A stretch of 55,781 nt of DNA, taken from Bacteroidaceae bacterium. Its GTDB lineage: Bacteria > Bacteroidota > Bacteroidia > Bacteroidales > Bacteroidaceae. This document shows positions 1 to 8,299 of the stretch, piece by piece. Both the position numbers and the translations under genes were made by a program. Each line of letters opens with the position of its first letter. Within the stretch, counting starts at the first letter, position 1. The stretch is from contig JAFXDG010000048.1 in the NCBI GenBank assembly GCA_017521285.1, forward strand, positions 1 through 55,781, written 5' to 3'. Below the pieces are notes generated by a model. It was not told the origin of the DNA and ran no database searches. It saw only the letters and a list, made by a program, of their open reading frames with translations.

Positions 1-11
1 ATAATTAACTT

Positions 12-108
12 TTTAGACGCAGATGACGCAGATGACGCGGATTTTTCTTGATTATTATACCCGATAGGTTATAATTTATCTGCGTTATCCGCGTCATCCG
101 CGTCTAAA
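12..108. repeat. long imperfect palindrome made of 9-bp units
   Basis: Positions 12-41 and 79-108 are inverted copies with 26 of 30 positions matching. Each arm is built of a 9-bp unit of the type GATGACGCA/GATGACGCG. The arms could form a strong stem-loop, and the element may act as a transcription end for a gene left of the window. The rest of 1-291 shows no coding potential I can support. Confidence 0.7.
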
Positions 109-291
109 GAATGAAAAGAAGGCATTTTGACACACCCCCTTTTTTTATTCCAATGAAGGTGGCACATCTGAAAAAAGAGAAAAAGGGGAAAAGCAAGAAT
201 AATTCATGTATAGTTATTCAATTCAGCCACAAAAAGAACCGATTTTTCTCTTTTGAGAGGCTCAGATGCCTTCTATTTACAAAATAACATA

Positions 292-299
292 TATATTTG
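292..299 (+). promoter_or_regulatory. -7 box (TATATTTG) of the outer-membrane barrel gene
   Basis: TATATTTG fits the Bacteroidetes -7 consensus TAnnTTTG and lies 84 bp before the chosen start at 383. No clear TTTG is seen at the expected -33 distance. Its position makes the earlier in-frame ATG at 266 very unlikely as the real start, because that ATG would lie upstream of the transcript. Confidence 0.5.
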
Positions 300-382
300 C
301 ACCGATTTTAACAAAACGAAACACGTCGAGAAAGTTTCCGACCCGTGTTTCTATGTCTAACTTAACAAATAACAATTTAATT

Positions 383-916
383 ATGAAAAAGATTTTTTTG
401 ACATTGATGGTGATGGTTGCAGCTGTAGCTGCTAATGCTCAAGTATGGGTAGGTGGTTCACTCGGATTCTGGACAAATGGCGACGCTGAAGGCTCACAGA
501 CAAAGACAACATTCAACATTGCTCCCGAAGTAGGTTACGACCTTTCTGAAGATTGGTCAATTGCCCTTGCATTGGGTTATGCATCTGCCAAACCTGAAAA
601 AGGTGATGCAACAAACACATTGTCTGTAACTCCTTATGCCCGTTACAATGTATTGAAGGCTGGTAATTTCAAACTTTTCCTGGATGGAGCCGTTGATATT
701 GCTTCCATTGACAATGGCGATGACAGCTACTCGGCATGGGGTGTTGGAGTTAAACCCGGTGTTGCATATTCATTGAACGAGAAATTCAGCCTTGTTGCCC
801 ACATGGGCTTCTTGGGATATCAGGATGCTGATGATGAAATTTCTGGCGTTGTTCAGAAGGGATTCGGTTTCAATTTCTCCAACAATTTGTCATTCGGTGT
901 TTATTACGCATTCTAA
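383..916 (+). CDS. small outer-membrane beta-barrel protein
   Basis: A protein of 177 residues. It begins with a clear signal peptide (MKKIFLTLMVMVAAVAANAQ). The mature part alternates polar and hydrophobic residues in short strands and ends in an aromatic residue (YYAF), as expected for an eight-stranded OmpW/OmpX-like barrel of the outer membrane. I chose the ATG at 383 over 266 because the signal peptide starts there and a -7 box lies between the two. It is monocistronic, and its end shares a bidirectional terminator with the GH43 gene. The specific function is unknown; a porin-like or structural role is an inference from the fold. Confidence 0.8.
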   Translation: MKKIFLTLMVMVAAVAANAQVWVGGSLGFWTNGDAEGSQTKTTFNIAPEVGYDLSEDWSIALALGYASAKPEKGDATNTLSVTPYARYNVLKAGNFKLFLDGAVDIASIDNGDDSYSAWGVGVKPGVAYSLNEKFSLVAHMGFLGYQDADDEISGVVQKGFGFNFSNNLSFGVYYAF

Positions 917-938
917 GTTGTAGATTTGTAACATACTA

Positions 939-983
939 AAAAAAGAGTGTCAAAACGATTGATTCATTTTGACACTCTTTTTT
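939..983. terminator. bidirectional rho-independent terminator
   Basis: A perfect 16-17 bp stem (core GAGTGTCAAAA / TTTTGACACTC) is flanked by A-runs and T-runs. It lies between the convergent barrel gene (end 916) and GH43 gene (stop at 984-986), so it can serve both directions. Confidence 0.9.
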
Positions 984-2966
984 TCATTTCTTTTTATTCC
1001 AATATTCCTCTAACATTCGTGCTTCTTTTTTAGTAATGTGAATGACGGCTCCGTGTTTCTGTTCACTAAAGTTGGTGCGTGTCATTTTTCCGTTACCAAA
1101 ATTACCGATGGGAGTATAATGGATGAAATCCTTTGTTTCGGTGAATCCGAAATTATGCGGACGGATGTGGAAGTTATCGTGCATCACCACCCATGTGTCT
1201 TCACCAATACGCTTCCAACAATTAGGTGCTTCGTGGCTTTCGCGCACACCATCGTAATAATGATTGTCCATCATGTAAGGGCCAGTAATGCTGGCTGAAG
1301 TGGCATGTTTGATGGTTGCACCGCGCTCGTGTGACACGTAGTGGAGATGGTAAGTTCCGTCGTGATACATAATGTCGCTATCAATCACATTGTATTTTCC
1401 TTCCGGAGCTTCGAAGAGCAACTTCGGCTCGCTCTCCATCCGGGTGAAATCATCGTTCATATAGACGTAGTAGATACGATTGCGTCCGTTTCCAAAACGG
1501 GTTGTAAAATGTAAGAACAATTTCCCTTTCTCTTCATCGTAGCAAGTTTCGGGAGCCCACACACAACCAACTTCACTCCATTCACCGCCCAACTTCTGAA
1601 AATCAAGATTCGTGCGTGTCCAGTGCTTCAGGTCGGTCGAACGCATCAACACAAGACCTCTGTTGTTTCCCCAATCGTACTTCTTTCCGTCGCGCTCCCA
1701 TTGGGTCGTGCGGTATCCCTTCTGCATACCGAAGACATGAAGGTCAGTCATTGCCAGATAGAATGTGCCATCCAGTCCTCGGAAAATGTGCGGGTCGCGG
1801 ATGCCTTTTTGCTCGGCAATGGTGTCACCTGCGATCAGAGGTTTATCATCGTTCAAGGCAATGAACTCCAAGCCATCATAACTGATGGCCATGTGAAGGC
1901 CATGGTCAGCATCCTTATGATAGACCATCAGGTAAGCGCCCATTTTGCTCTCCATCTTGCGGATAGCCTTCTCTTCTTTGGCCTTACGGTCATAGTACTC
2001 TTTCAGGTAAGGCACACCATCGGTGGTGATGTCACATTTCAGGATGTTTCCCTTCTTGTCGTATTTCAACTCTTGTGCACACACCGAACGCGAGTAGCTG
2101 GTACCTTCATGCAATCCACCATTGTGAGTAAAGAGAATGCTCTTGCCTTTGAACTCAACGATAGCAGGATGAGTGGTGTTACTATTTCCAGCCACCTCCG
2201 AGAAGATGCCCTTGTATTCAAACGGTCCTTCGGGCGAATCGCTCACGGCATACCCAAGTTTTTCCGGCCAATTTTGAGCGAAGGTCAGATAATATATTCC
2301 ATTGTGCTTGTGCACCCACGGGGCTTCGGTAAAGTTGCTTCCAACGGGAGTAATATCCTTCACCTCTCCGTCAATCTCTATCATATTGGGCTTCAGTTTG
2401 GCAACATAGCATTTGCCATTCCCCCAATAAAGCCATGCATTGCCTTCTTCATCCTGATATACGGCAGGGTCGATACAAGCCCACGAGTGTGTGGTACCCG
2501 GGCAATGTTCGGTAGTAAGCAATTGTTTGCCCAAAGCATCCTTGAAAGGGCCATAGGGAGAATCGGACACGGCTACACCGATGCCACACCAATTGGTAGA
2601 TACATAAAAATAATATTTACCATCTTTTTCGGCCACATGTCCGGCGTATGCCGCATGGGAGTTTTGCCATTTGAATTCATCCACATGCAAGGGGCTCGGA
2701 TGCTCTGTCCATGTGCGCATATCGGTGGTGGTAAACAAGGCCCATTCATGCATCTTGTATCCGCTTTGATTTCCGGCAAAATCAACACCTGTGTACAAGT
2801 AGAGAGTATCGCCCTTCACCATAGCCGCCGGATCGGCCGTATGCTTGTGGGTAATAAACGGATTTTGTGTGGCATTCCAACGATAAGGCTCTCCGTTGGG
2901 GACAATTTGTGCCATAGCACCAGCACTCAACAAACCGAGTGCAAAAACTAATGTTGCTTTTCTCAT
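984..2966 (-). CDS. secreted glycoside hydrolase with two GH43-type five-bladed propeller domains
   Basis: 660 residues with a signal peptide ending near AMAQ (residue 20). The first propeller (about 30-320) shows the GH43 acid pattern: HTADPAAMV, then IDPAVY, then FTEAPWV, giving the Asp, Asp and Glu expected for base, pKa modulator and acid. The second propeller (about 340-650) repeats it with GIRDPHIF, WAPETCYD, IDSDIMYHDG and ESHEAPNCW. GH43 enzymes cleave arabinose- or xylose-containing side chains and related plant glycans; the exact substrate cannot be read here. The protein is likely periplasmic or on the outer membrane. It stands alone with no SusC/SusD neighbours, which is unusual for a Bacteroidales glycanase. 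The large opposite-strand open frame across it is a shadow. Confidence 0.85.
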   Translation of the reverse strand: MRKATLVFALGLLSAGAMAQIVPNGEPYRWNATQNPFITHKHTADPAAMVKGDTLYLYTGVDFAGNQSGYKMHEWALFTTTDMRTWTEHPSPLHVDEFKWQNSHAAYAGHVAEKDGKYYFYVSTNWCGIGVAVSDSPYGPFKDALGKQLLTTEHCPGTTHSWACIDPAVYQDEEGNAWLYWGNGKCYVAKLKPNMIEIDGEVKDITPVGSNFTEAPWVHKHNGIYYLTFAQNWPEKLGYAVSDSPEGPFEYKGIFSEVAGNSNTTHPAIVEFKGKSILFTHNGGLHEGTSYSRSVCAQELKYDKKGNILKCDITTDGVPYLKEYYDRKAKEEKAIRKMESKMGAYLMVYHKDADHGLHMAISYDGLEFIALNDDKPLIAGDTIAEQKGIRDPHIFRGLDGTFYLAMTDLHVFGMQKGYRTTQWERDGKKYDWGNNRGLVLMRSTDLKHWTRTNLDFQKLGGEWSEVGCVWAPETCYDEEKGKLFLHFTTRFGNGRNRIYYVYMNDDFTRMESEPKLLFEAPEGKYNVIDSDIMYHDGTYHLHYVSHERGATIKHATSASITGPYMMDNHYYDGVRESHEAPNCWKRIGEDTWVVMHDNFHIRPHNFGFTETKDFIHYTPIGNFGNGKMTRTNFSEQKHGAVIHITKKEARMLEEYWNKKK

Positions 2967-3011
2967 GTAGATATTATTTATTATATGGTTATTGTCATTT
3001 CATGGTAATTT

Positions 3012-3033
3012 CTTACTTTTTTGCAAAAGTAAG
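3012..3033 (-). promoter_or_regulatory. perfect palindrome overlapping the -7 box of the GH43 gene
   Basis: CTTACTTTT, TTGC, AAAAGTAAG forms a perfect 9+9 palindrome. On the minus strand the right arm gives TACTTTTG (3024-3031), a good Bacteroidetes -7 box about 58 bp before the GH43 start. A palindrome on top of a -7 box could be an operator, but AT-rich symmetry of this size can also arise by chance. Confidence 0.4.
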
Positions 3034-3085
3034 ACTTTTTCTCCTATCTATCCTTGTTTTATACTGTTTTTCTTGAAAATTAGAG

Positions 3086-3133
3086 TTAACTCCGTTCGCC
3101 TACCATGTTTATTCGGTTCGTAAACGGAGTTTA
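3086..3133. repeat. palindromic intergenic repeat (AACTCCGTT family), copy 1
   Basis: AACTCCGTT at 3088-3096 pairs with AACGGAGTT at 3123-3131, with a spacer containing TTCGCC and GGTTCG. A closely related element with longer perfect arms lies at 37068-37115. Both are intergenic. Confidence 0.6.
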
Positions 3134-3174
3134 TTCATCAAAAGTAAAAAAATCAAGAATTAATAGAAGAAATG

Positions 3175-3206
3175 TTTGACGGTTCTGCACAATCTTCGTA
3201 TATTTG
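3175..3206 (+). promoter_or_regulatory. promoter of the methylmalonyl-CoA decarboxylase operon
   Basis: TTTG at 3175-3178 and TATATTTG at 3199-3206 are separated by 20 bp, matching the Bacteroidetes -33/-7 arrangement (TTTG, 19-21 bp, TAnnTTTG). Transcription would begin near 3213, leaving a leader of about 40 nt before mce. Confidence 0.75.
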
Positions 3207-3253
3207 CGCAATATTATATTAATTAAGGTATAATTAACCAATAAATATACGTT

Positions 3254-3658
3254 ATGAAGATTTCTCACATTGAGCATCTGGGCATTGCCGTCAAGAGCAT
3301 TGAGGAAGCCCTCCCCTATTACGAAAACGTATTGGGACTGAAGTGTTACAACATCGAAACAGTAGAAGATCAAAAGGTACGCACCGCATTCCTGAAGGTG
3401 GGCGACACCAAGATTGAGTTGTTGGAGCCGACAAGCCCCGAGAGTACCATTGCCAAGTTCATCGAGAACAAGGGTGCTGGTGTACACCACGTTGCTTTCG
3501 CTATTGAAGATGGTGTAGCCAACGCACTGGCTGAGGCTGAAGAAAAAGGCATCCGCCTGATTGACAAGGCTCCGCGTGGAGGTGCTGAAGGATTGAACAT
3601 CGCTTTCCTTCACCCGAAATCAACTCAAGGTGTGTTGACTGAACTTTGTGAACAATAA
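3254..3658 (+). CDS. mce: methylmalonyl-CoA epimerase
   Basis: 134 residues, the usual size of the VOC-fold epimerase that interconverts (S)- and (R)-methylmalonyl-CoA in the cytoplasm. Metal ligands are visible as His8 (HIEHLG), the Glu of KIELLE, the His of GVHHVAF and the C-terminal Glu of VLTELCEQ. It is the first gene of the mce-mmdA-oadG-mmdC-mmdB operon and supplies the stereoisomer used by the decarboxylase, completing succinate-to-propionate conversion. The stop is followed after 3 nt by a copy of the gene-bracketing repeat. Confidence 0.95.
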   Translation: MKISHIEHLGIAVKSIEEALPYYENVLGLKCYNIETVEDQKVRTAFLKVGDTKIELLEPTSPESTIAKFIENKGAGVHHVAFAIEDGVANALAEAEEKGIRLIDKAPRGGAEGLNIAFLHPKSTQGVLTELCEQ

Positions 3659-3661
3659 AAG

Positions 3662-3848
3662 GAGACCCTCCCCCTACCCCTCCGCAAGGGAGGAGAGTGA
3701 ATAGTCTGTAAACTACAAACAGTACTATATGAAAGGGAGGCTTTCGCTATCTACGGGAGAAAAGATAATAATCAGTTAAATAACAACAAAAACAAGGGAC
3801 AGAACTTTTCACTCCCCTCCCTGGGGAGGGGCAAGGGGGAGGGTCCCC
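3662..3848. repeat. inverted pair of the 42-bp bracketing element between mce and mmdA
   Basis: Left copy 3662-3704 starts with GACCCTCCCCCTACCCC and ends GAGTGAATAG. Right copy 3808-3848 is its near reverse complement (TTCACTCCCCTCCC ... GGAGGGTCCCC). The left copy begins 3 nt after the mce stop and the right copy ends 8 nt before the mmdA start. Paired in the mRNA they would form a stem of about 40 bp closing a loop of about 103 nt between the two genes. Confidence 0.85.
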
Positions 3849-3856
3849 ATTTATTT

Positions 3857-5410
3857 ATGAGCAAGCAATTAGAAAGAATCAAGGAATTGGTGGAGCTTCG
3901 CACCAAAGCCCGTTTGGGCGGTGGCGAAAAGGCTATCGCCAAACAACATGAGAAAGGAAAATATACCGCTCGTGAGCGCATTGCCATGTTGCTCGACGAG
4001 GGCAGTTTTGAAGAGATGGACATGTTCGTGACCCATCGTTGCACCAACTTCGGGCAGGAGAAGAAATCATTCTTGGGCGATGGCGTGGTGACCGGTTCGG
4101 GTACTATCGACGGCCGTCTGGTATATGTCTTCGCACAGGACTTCACCGTATTCGGCGGTTCGTTGTCTGAGACTATGGCACAGAAGATTTGCAAAGTGAT
4201 GGATATGGCCATGAAAATGGGTGCGCCCTGTATCGGTATCAATGACTCGGGTGGTGCACGCATCCAGGAAGGTATCAACGCGTTGGCCGGATACGCCGAA
4301 ATCTTCCAGCGCAACATCCTTGCTTCGGGTGTAGTTCCCCAAATCTCAGGTATCTTCGGTCCGTGCGCCGGTGGTGCCGTATATTCTCCGGCATTGACCG
4401 ACTTCACACTCATGATGGAAGGTACTTCATACATGTTCCTCACCGGCCCCGCCGTGGTGAAGACCGTGACAGGTGAAGACGTGACTCAAGAACAACTCGG
4501 TGGTGCCAGCGTACACTCAACCAAGAGTGGTGTGACCCACTTTACCGCACAGACAGAGGAAGAGGGATTGGCCCTTATCCGTGAGTTGCTGAGCTACATC
4601 CCCCAAAACAATCAGGAGGAGGCTCCGCTCGTAGAGTGCACCGACCCCATCGACCGTGTGGAAGATGCGCTGAACGAAATTATCCCCGACAATCCCAACA
4701 AGGCTTACGACATGTACGAGGTTATCGGTGCCATCGTTGATGACGGCAAGTTCCTCGAGGTACAGAAGGACTATGCCACCAACATCATCATCGGCTTCGC
4801 CCGCTTCAATGGCCAGTCGGTAGGTATCGTTGCCAACCAGCCTTGCCGCTATGCCGGTGTGCTCGATTGCAACGCTTCACGCAAGGGTGCCCGCTTCGTT
4901 CGCTTCTGCGATGCATTCAATATCCCCATCGTTTCACTCGTTGACGTACCGGGCTTCTTGCCAGGAACTGGTCAGGAGTACAATGCCGTCATCCTGCACG
5001 GTGCCAAGTTGCTCTACGCTTACGGTGAAGCCACCGTACCCAAGGTGACCGTTACCCTGCGCAAGTCATACGGTGGTAGCCACATCGTGATGAGTTGCAA
5101 GCAATTGCGTGGCGACATCAACTACGCTTGGCCTTCAGCCGAGATTGCCGTAATGGGTGGCTCGGGTGCCGTAGCCGTACTCTATGCCAAGGAAGCTAAA
5201 GAGAAGGAAAATCCTGCCGAATATCTGGCCGAAAAGGAAGCCGAGTACACCAAGCTGTTCGCCAACCCGTACAATGCCGCCAAGTATGGCTACATCGACG
5301 ATGTTGTCGAACCGCGTAACACCCGCTTCCGCATCATTCGCGCATTAGCTCAGTTGCAGACAAAGAAACTGACTAATCCTGCGAAGAAGCACGGTAATAT
5401 TCCATTGTAA
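3857..5410 (+). CDS. mmdA: methylmalonyl-CoA decarboxylase alpha subunit (carboxyltransferase)
   Basis: 517 residues with the two crotonase-fold halves of the acyl-CoA carboxyltransferase family, about 25-260 and 270-510. Oxyanion-hole glycine-rich motifs are visible ([11 protein letters not shown] near 135; [15 protein letters not shown] and [11 protein letters not shown] in the C half). It transfers the carboxyl group from methylmalonyl-CoA to biotin on MmdC. The same family includes propionyl-CoA carboxylase beta, but the neighbouring membrane beta subunit and biotin carrier, without a biotin carboxylase, make the decarboxylase assignment far more likely. The C-terminus is followed after 2 nt by a bracketing repeat. 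Confidence 0.95.
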   Translation: MSKQLERIKELVELRTKARLGGGEKAIAKQHEKGKYTARERIAMLLDEGSFEEMDMFVTHRCTNFGQEKKSFLGDGVVTGSGTIDGRLVYVFAQDFTVFGGSLSETMAQKICKVMDMAMKMGAPCIGINDSGGARIQEGINALAGYAEIFQRNILASGVVPQISGIFGPCAGGAVYSPALTDFTLMMEGTSYMFLTGPAVVKTVTGEDVTQEQLGGASVHSTKSGVTHFTAQTEEEGLALIRELLSYIPQNNQEEAPLVECTDPIDRVEDALNEIIPDNPNKAYDMYEVIGAIVDDGKFLEVQKDYATNIIIGFARFNGQSVGIVANQPCRYAGVLDCNASRKGARFVRFCDAFNIPIVSLVDVPGFLPGTGQEYNAVILHGAKLLYAYGEATVPKVTVTLRKSYGGSHIVMSCKQLRGDINYAWPSAEIAVMGGSGAVAVLYAKEAKEKENPAEYLAEKEAEYTKLFANPYNAAKYGYIDDVVEPRNTRFRIIRALAQLQTKKLTNPAKKHGNIPL

Positions 5411-5412
5411 AA

Positions 5413-5560
5413 GAAGACCCACCCCCTACCCATCCACAAGGGAGGGGAGTGGATAGTCAACACTTACTTAATTTATTTCGGATATGAGAAAAATCATTCA
5501 TAAAATGGTTCACAGAGTATTCACTCCCCTCCCTTGCGGAGGGGCAGGGGGAGGGTCTTT
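5413..5560. repeat. inverted pair of the bracketing element between mmdA and the OadG-like gene
   Basis: Left copy 5413-5457 (GAAGACCCACCCCC ... GAGTGGATAG) begins 2 nt after the mmdA stop. Right copy 5520-5560 (TTCACTCCCCTCCC ... GGAGGGTCTTTT) lies inside the next coding sequence and is translated as FTPLPCGGAGGGSF. The pair encloses about 62 nt that include the start codon at 5484. Confidence 0.85.
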
Positions 5561-6440
5561 TCTCCTCATTCTCATCCTGTCACTCGCAAGTCTTACCTCT
5601 TGCAACAATCAGGAAAACGAGACCTCAAAAGTGGTACTGAACGAAGCGTTAAGTCTGAATAAAGGAAACTTTCAAGACGACTATGGCGTACACAATGCAT
5701 GGATTGAAGTATTCAACAAATCATATGGCACAGTAGATATTGCCGGATATAAGCTGGCTGTCTATAACGGCATAGGCGACACGGTATTCTACAATGTTCC
5801 CAAAGGCGATGTGCTGACCAAAATCAAGCCTCGCCAACATGCTCTTTTCTGGGCCGATGGCGAACCCAACCGAGGAACTTTCCACACCACCTGTACACTT
5901 GATACAGCACGTGTCAATTGGGTTGGATTGTACGACAATGGTGGCAAACTTATCGACCAGATTGAAGTGCCTGTCCTCGAAGCAGACCATTCGTATGCCC
6001 GCATCAATGATGCCAATCCCGAATGGGTGGTAAAAGGTGGTGACGAAGCCAGCAGCTACGTGACCCCCAGCACCAACAACATGACCATCGAGAAGAACGA
6101 AAAGCAGGAGAAATTTGCTTTACACGATGCTAGCGGTATCGGTATGGCCATCACCGCTATGCTTGTCGTGTTCAGCGGATTGATTATCCTCTACGTATCG
6201 TTCCGTCTGCTCGGTTTGGGTATGCAATCCAAGAAATCAACTGAAACAAGTAAAACTGAAACAATGACAGAAAACCAACCCGTAGCCAAAGCCGAAGGCA
6301 AGGAGGGAGAGGTTTACGCCGCCATCGCCATGGCTTTGCACGAAGAGATGAACAACGTGCACGACCAGGAATCAGGCGTACTCACCATCACCCGCCGTAC
6401 GTCGGCTTGGAATGCCAAGCACTTGATGCTGAGAAAATAA
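5484..6440 (+). CDS. lipoprotein with lamin-tail domain fused to an OadG-type membrane anchor (decarboxylase gamma-like subunit)
   Basis: 318 residues. The N-terminus is a lipoprotein signal with lipobox LTSC (Cys about 40), but the repeat-encoded peptide TPLPCGGAGGGS sits between the basic n-region and the hydrophobic core. Residues about 50-200 look like a lamin-tail beta-sandwich (NEALSLNKGNF, AWIEVFNKSYGTVDIAGYKL, WVGLYDNGGKLIDQIEV). Residues about 214-240 form one membrane helix (GMAITAMLVVFSGLIILYV), followed by a charged cytoplasmic tail, as in OadG gamma subunits that hold the carboxyltransferase on the Na+ pump. The gene lies exactly where gamma is expected. The roles of the external domain are unknown; binding to envelope material is an inference. 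Confidence 0.8.
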   Translation: MRKIIHKMVHRVFTPLPCGGAGGGSFLLILILSLASLTSCNNQENETSKVVLNEALSLNKGNFQDDYGVHNAWIEVFNKSYGTVDIAGYKLAVYNGIGDTVFYNVPKGDVLTKIKPRQHALFWADGEPNRGTFHTTCTLDTARVNWVGLYDNGGKLIDQIEVPVLEADHSYARINDANPEWVVKGGDEASSYVTPSTNNMTIEKNEKQEKFALHDASGIGMAITAMLVVFSGLIILYVSFRLLGLGMQSKKSTETSKTETMTENQPVAKAEGKEGEVYAAIAMALHEEMNNVHDQESGVLTITRRTSAWNAKHLMLRK

Positions 6441-6473
6441 GTTTTAAAACATTGAAAAATAAAAGAAAAAAGA

Positions 6474-6902
6474 ATGAAAGAGTACAAATATACCATCAAC
6501 GGTAACGAATACAAGGTTACCATCGGAGAAATTGAAGGCAACATTGCCAATGTGGAAGTAAACGGTACTGCTTACAAAGTGGAAATGCCCGAAACAGTAG
6601 AGGCTCCGAAGCCCGTGGCACGTCCCGTAGCACGCCCGGCAGCTCCTGCCGCATCTCCAGCATCTCGTCCGGCAGCTTCCAGCACGGGCAAGTCAGCCGT
6701 AAAGAGTCCCCTCCCCGGTGTCATCCTCGACATCAAGGTAAACGTAGGCGACGCCGTAAAACGTGGTCAGACCGTTCTCATCCTTGAAGCCATGAAGATG
6801 GAAAACAATATCAATGCCGACAAGGACGGAAAGATTACAGCCATCAACGTAAAGGCTGGCGAATCAGTACTTGAAGGAACTGATCTGGTAGTTATTGAAT
6901 AA
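6474..6902 (+). CDS. mmdC: biotin carboxyl carrier subunit of methylmalonyl-CoA decarboxylase
   Basis: 142 residues. An N-terminal region of about 45 residues leads into an Ala/Pro-rich flexible linker (about 46-75), then a biotinyl domain (about 76-142). The biotin attachment motif EAMKMEN places the modified lysine at Lys108. It shuttles the carboxyl group from MmdA to the membrane subunit. The gene lies 33 nt after the OadG-like gene and is followed by another bracketing pair. Confidence 0.95.
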   Translation: MKEYKYTINGNEYKVTIGEIEGNIANVEVNGTAYKVEMPETVEAPKPVARPVARPAAPAASPASRPAASSTGKSAVKSPLPGVILDIKVNVGDAVKRGQTVLILEAMKMENNINADKDGKITAINVKAGESVLEGTDLVVIE

Positions 6903-6913
6903 AATAAATCAAA

Positions 6914-7009
6914 CACGGCCCCATCCCAACCTTCCCCAAGGGGAAGGAGTAAATAGACACTCTGACAATCTACTCCCCTCCCTTGTGGAGGGGTAAGGGG
7001 GAGGGTCCT
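6914..7009. repeat. inverted pair of the bracketing element between mmdC and mmdB
   Basis: Left copy 6914-6956 is the most diverged (ends GGAAGGAGTAAATAG) and starts 12 nt after the mmdC stop. Right copy 6970-7009 (CTACTCCCCTCCC ... GGAGGGTCC) ends 13 nt before the mmdB start. The spacer is only about 13 nt, so this pair would form the tightest hairpin of the five. Confidence 0.8.
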
Positions 7010-7022
7010 AAAAAAAACTATT

Positions 7023-8183
7023 ATGGGAGAATTTATTAATTTCCTGACTAACAACCTCGCGGATTTCTGGACATACACCGGTTTTGCCAACGCAACCACC
7101 GGTCACCTCATCATGATTCTCGTAGGTTTGTTCTTCATCTATTTGGCCGTAGCCAAAGAGTTCGAACCGATGTTGCTTATCCCCATTGGTTTCGGTATTC
7201 TCATCGGTAACATTCCGTTCAACACAGAAGCTGGACTCAATGTCGGCATCTATGAGGAAGGTTCCGTACTCAACATCCTCTATCAAGGTGTGACCTCCGG
7301 CTGGTATCCGCCGCTCATTTTCTTGGGCATTGGTGCCATGACCGACTTCTCGGCACTTATCTCCAATCCCAAACTGTTGCTTGTTGGTGCGGCCGCCCAA
7401 TTCGGAATCTTCGGAGCCTACATGATTGCCATGGCCATTGGATTCGAACCAAGTCAGGCAGGTGCAATTGCCATCATTGGTGGAGCAGACGGCCCAACGG
7501 CCATTTTCCTCTCTTCAAAACTTGCTCCGAACCTGATGGGAGCCATTGCCGTGAGTGCCTACTCCTACATGGCTCTTGTGCCGGTTATCCAACCACCCAT
7601 CATGCGCCTGCTCACTACGAAGAAAGAACGCTTGATGCGTATGCCGACTCCGCGCAAGGTGTCACACACCGAGAAGGTGATTTTCCCCATCGTCGGTTTG
7701 CTCCTCACCTGCTTCCTGGTGCCGAGCGGTCTGCCCTTGTTGGGTATGCTCTTCTTCGGTAACCTGCTGAAAGAATCAGGAGTGACCCGTCGTTTGGCCG
7801 AGACAGCCCGTGGCCCGCTGATTGACACTATCACCATCCTGCTTGGCGTCACCGTGGGTGCCTCTACCCAAGCCAGTGAATTCCTTACAATCGACAGTAT
7901 TCTCATCTTCGGCCTCGGTGCCTTGTCATTCGTTATCGCCACCACATCGGGCGTACTGTTCGTAAAGTTATTCAACCTTATTTTGCCGAAACACAAGCGC
8001 ATCAATCCGCTCATCGGTAATGCTGGTGTATCAGCCGTGCCCGACTCAGCTCGTATAAGTCAAACCGTCGGCCTCGAATACGACCCCACCAACTACTTGC
8101 TCATGCACGCCATGGGTCCCAATGTGGCAGGTGTTATCGGTTCAGCCGTAGCAGCTGGTATCCTCCTCGGATTCCTGATGTAA
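7023..8183 (+). CDS. mmdB: sodium-ion-translocating decarboxylase beta subunit
   Basis: 386 residues, almost entirely hydrophobic helices (about 9-11), with the family's conserved segments GADGPTAIFLSSKLAPNL and GVTVGASTQASEFL and a C-terminal GNAGVSAVPDSARI. It decarboxylates carboxybiotin and uses the energy to pump Na+ out across the inner membrane. It is the last gene of the operon; a terminator hairpin follows at 8206-8252. The symbol oadB is used for the same family, but the surrounding genes point to the methylmalonyl-CoA enzyme. Confidence 0.95.
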   Translation: MGEFINFLTNNLADFWTYTGFANATTGHLIMILVGLFFIYLAVAKEFEPMLLIPIGFGILIGNIPFNTEAGLNVGIYEEGSVLNILYQGVTSGWYPPLIFLGIGAMTDFSALISNPKLLLVGAAAQFGIFGAYMIAMAIGFEPSQAGAIAIIGGADGPTAIFLSSKLAPNLMGAIAVSAYSYMALVPVIQPPIMRLLTTKKERLMRMPTPRKVSHTEKVIFPIVGLLLTCFLVPSGLPLLGMLFFGNLLKESGVTRRLAETARGPLIDTITILLGVTVGASTQASEFLTIDSILIFGLGALSFVIATTSGVLFVKLFNLILPKHKRINPLIGNAGVSAVPDSARISQTVGLEYDPTNYLLMHAMGPNVAGVIGSAVAAGILLGFLM

Positions 8184-8205
8184 CAAGAGTTTTTTCAAAC
8201 ATCAT

Positions 8206-8252
8206 TCAGGCACGGAAATCTTCACTATTTTATAAAGATTATCCGTGCCTGG
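8206..8252 (+). terminator. rho-independent terminator of the mmd operon
   Basis: CAGGCACGG at 8207-8215 pairs with CCGTGCCTG at 8243-8251, extended internally by AATCTT/AAGATT. It lies 23 nt after the mmdB stop; the following T-run is weak. Confidence 0.75.
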
Positions 8253-8299
8253 ATTATTATACACATACATACTTATTTCCAAAGCAAAACATCCAAACG

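Noticed and set aside
266-382. N-terminal extension of the first barrel protein from the ATG at 266
   Set aside because: A -7 box lies within it and a complete signal peptide starts at 383.
1623-2951. Open frame of 442 codons on the plus strand opposite the GH43 gene
   Set aside because: It lies wholly antisense to a well-supported GH43 enzyme, lacks recognisable domains, and reflects codon bias of the real gene.
3857-5410. Propionyl-CoA carboxylase beta subunit
   Set aside because: Same family, but the adjacent Na+-pump beta subunit, gamma-like subunit and carrier, with no biotin carboxylase, point to the decarboxylase.
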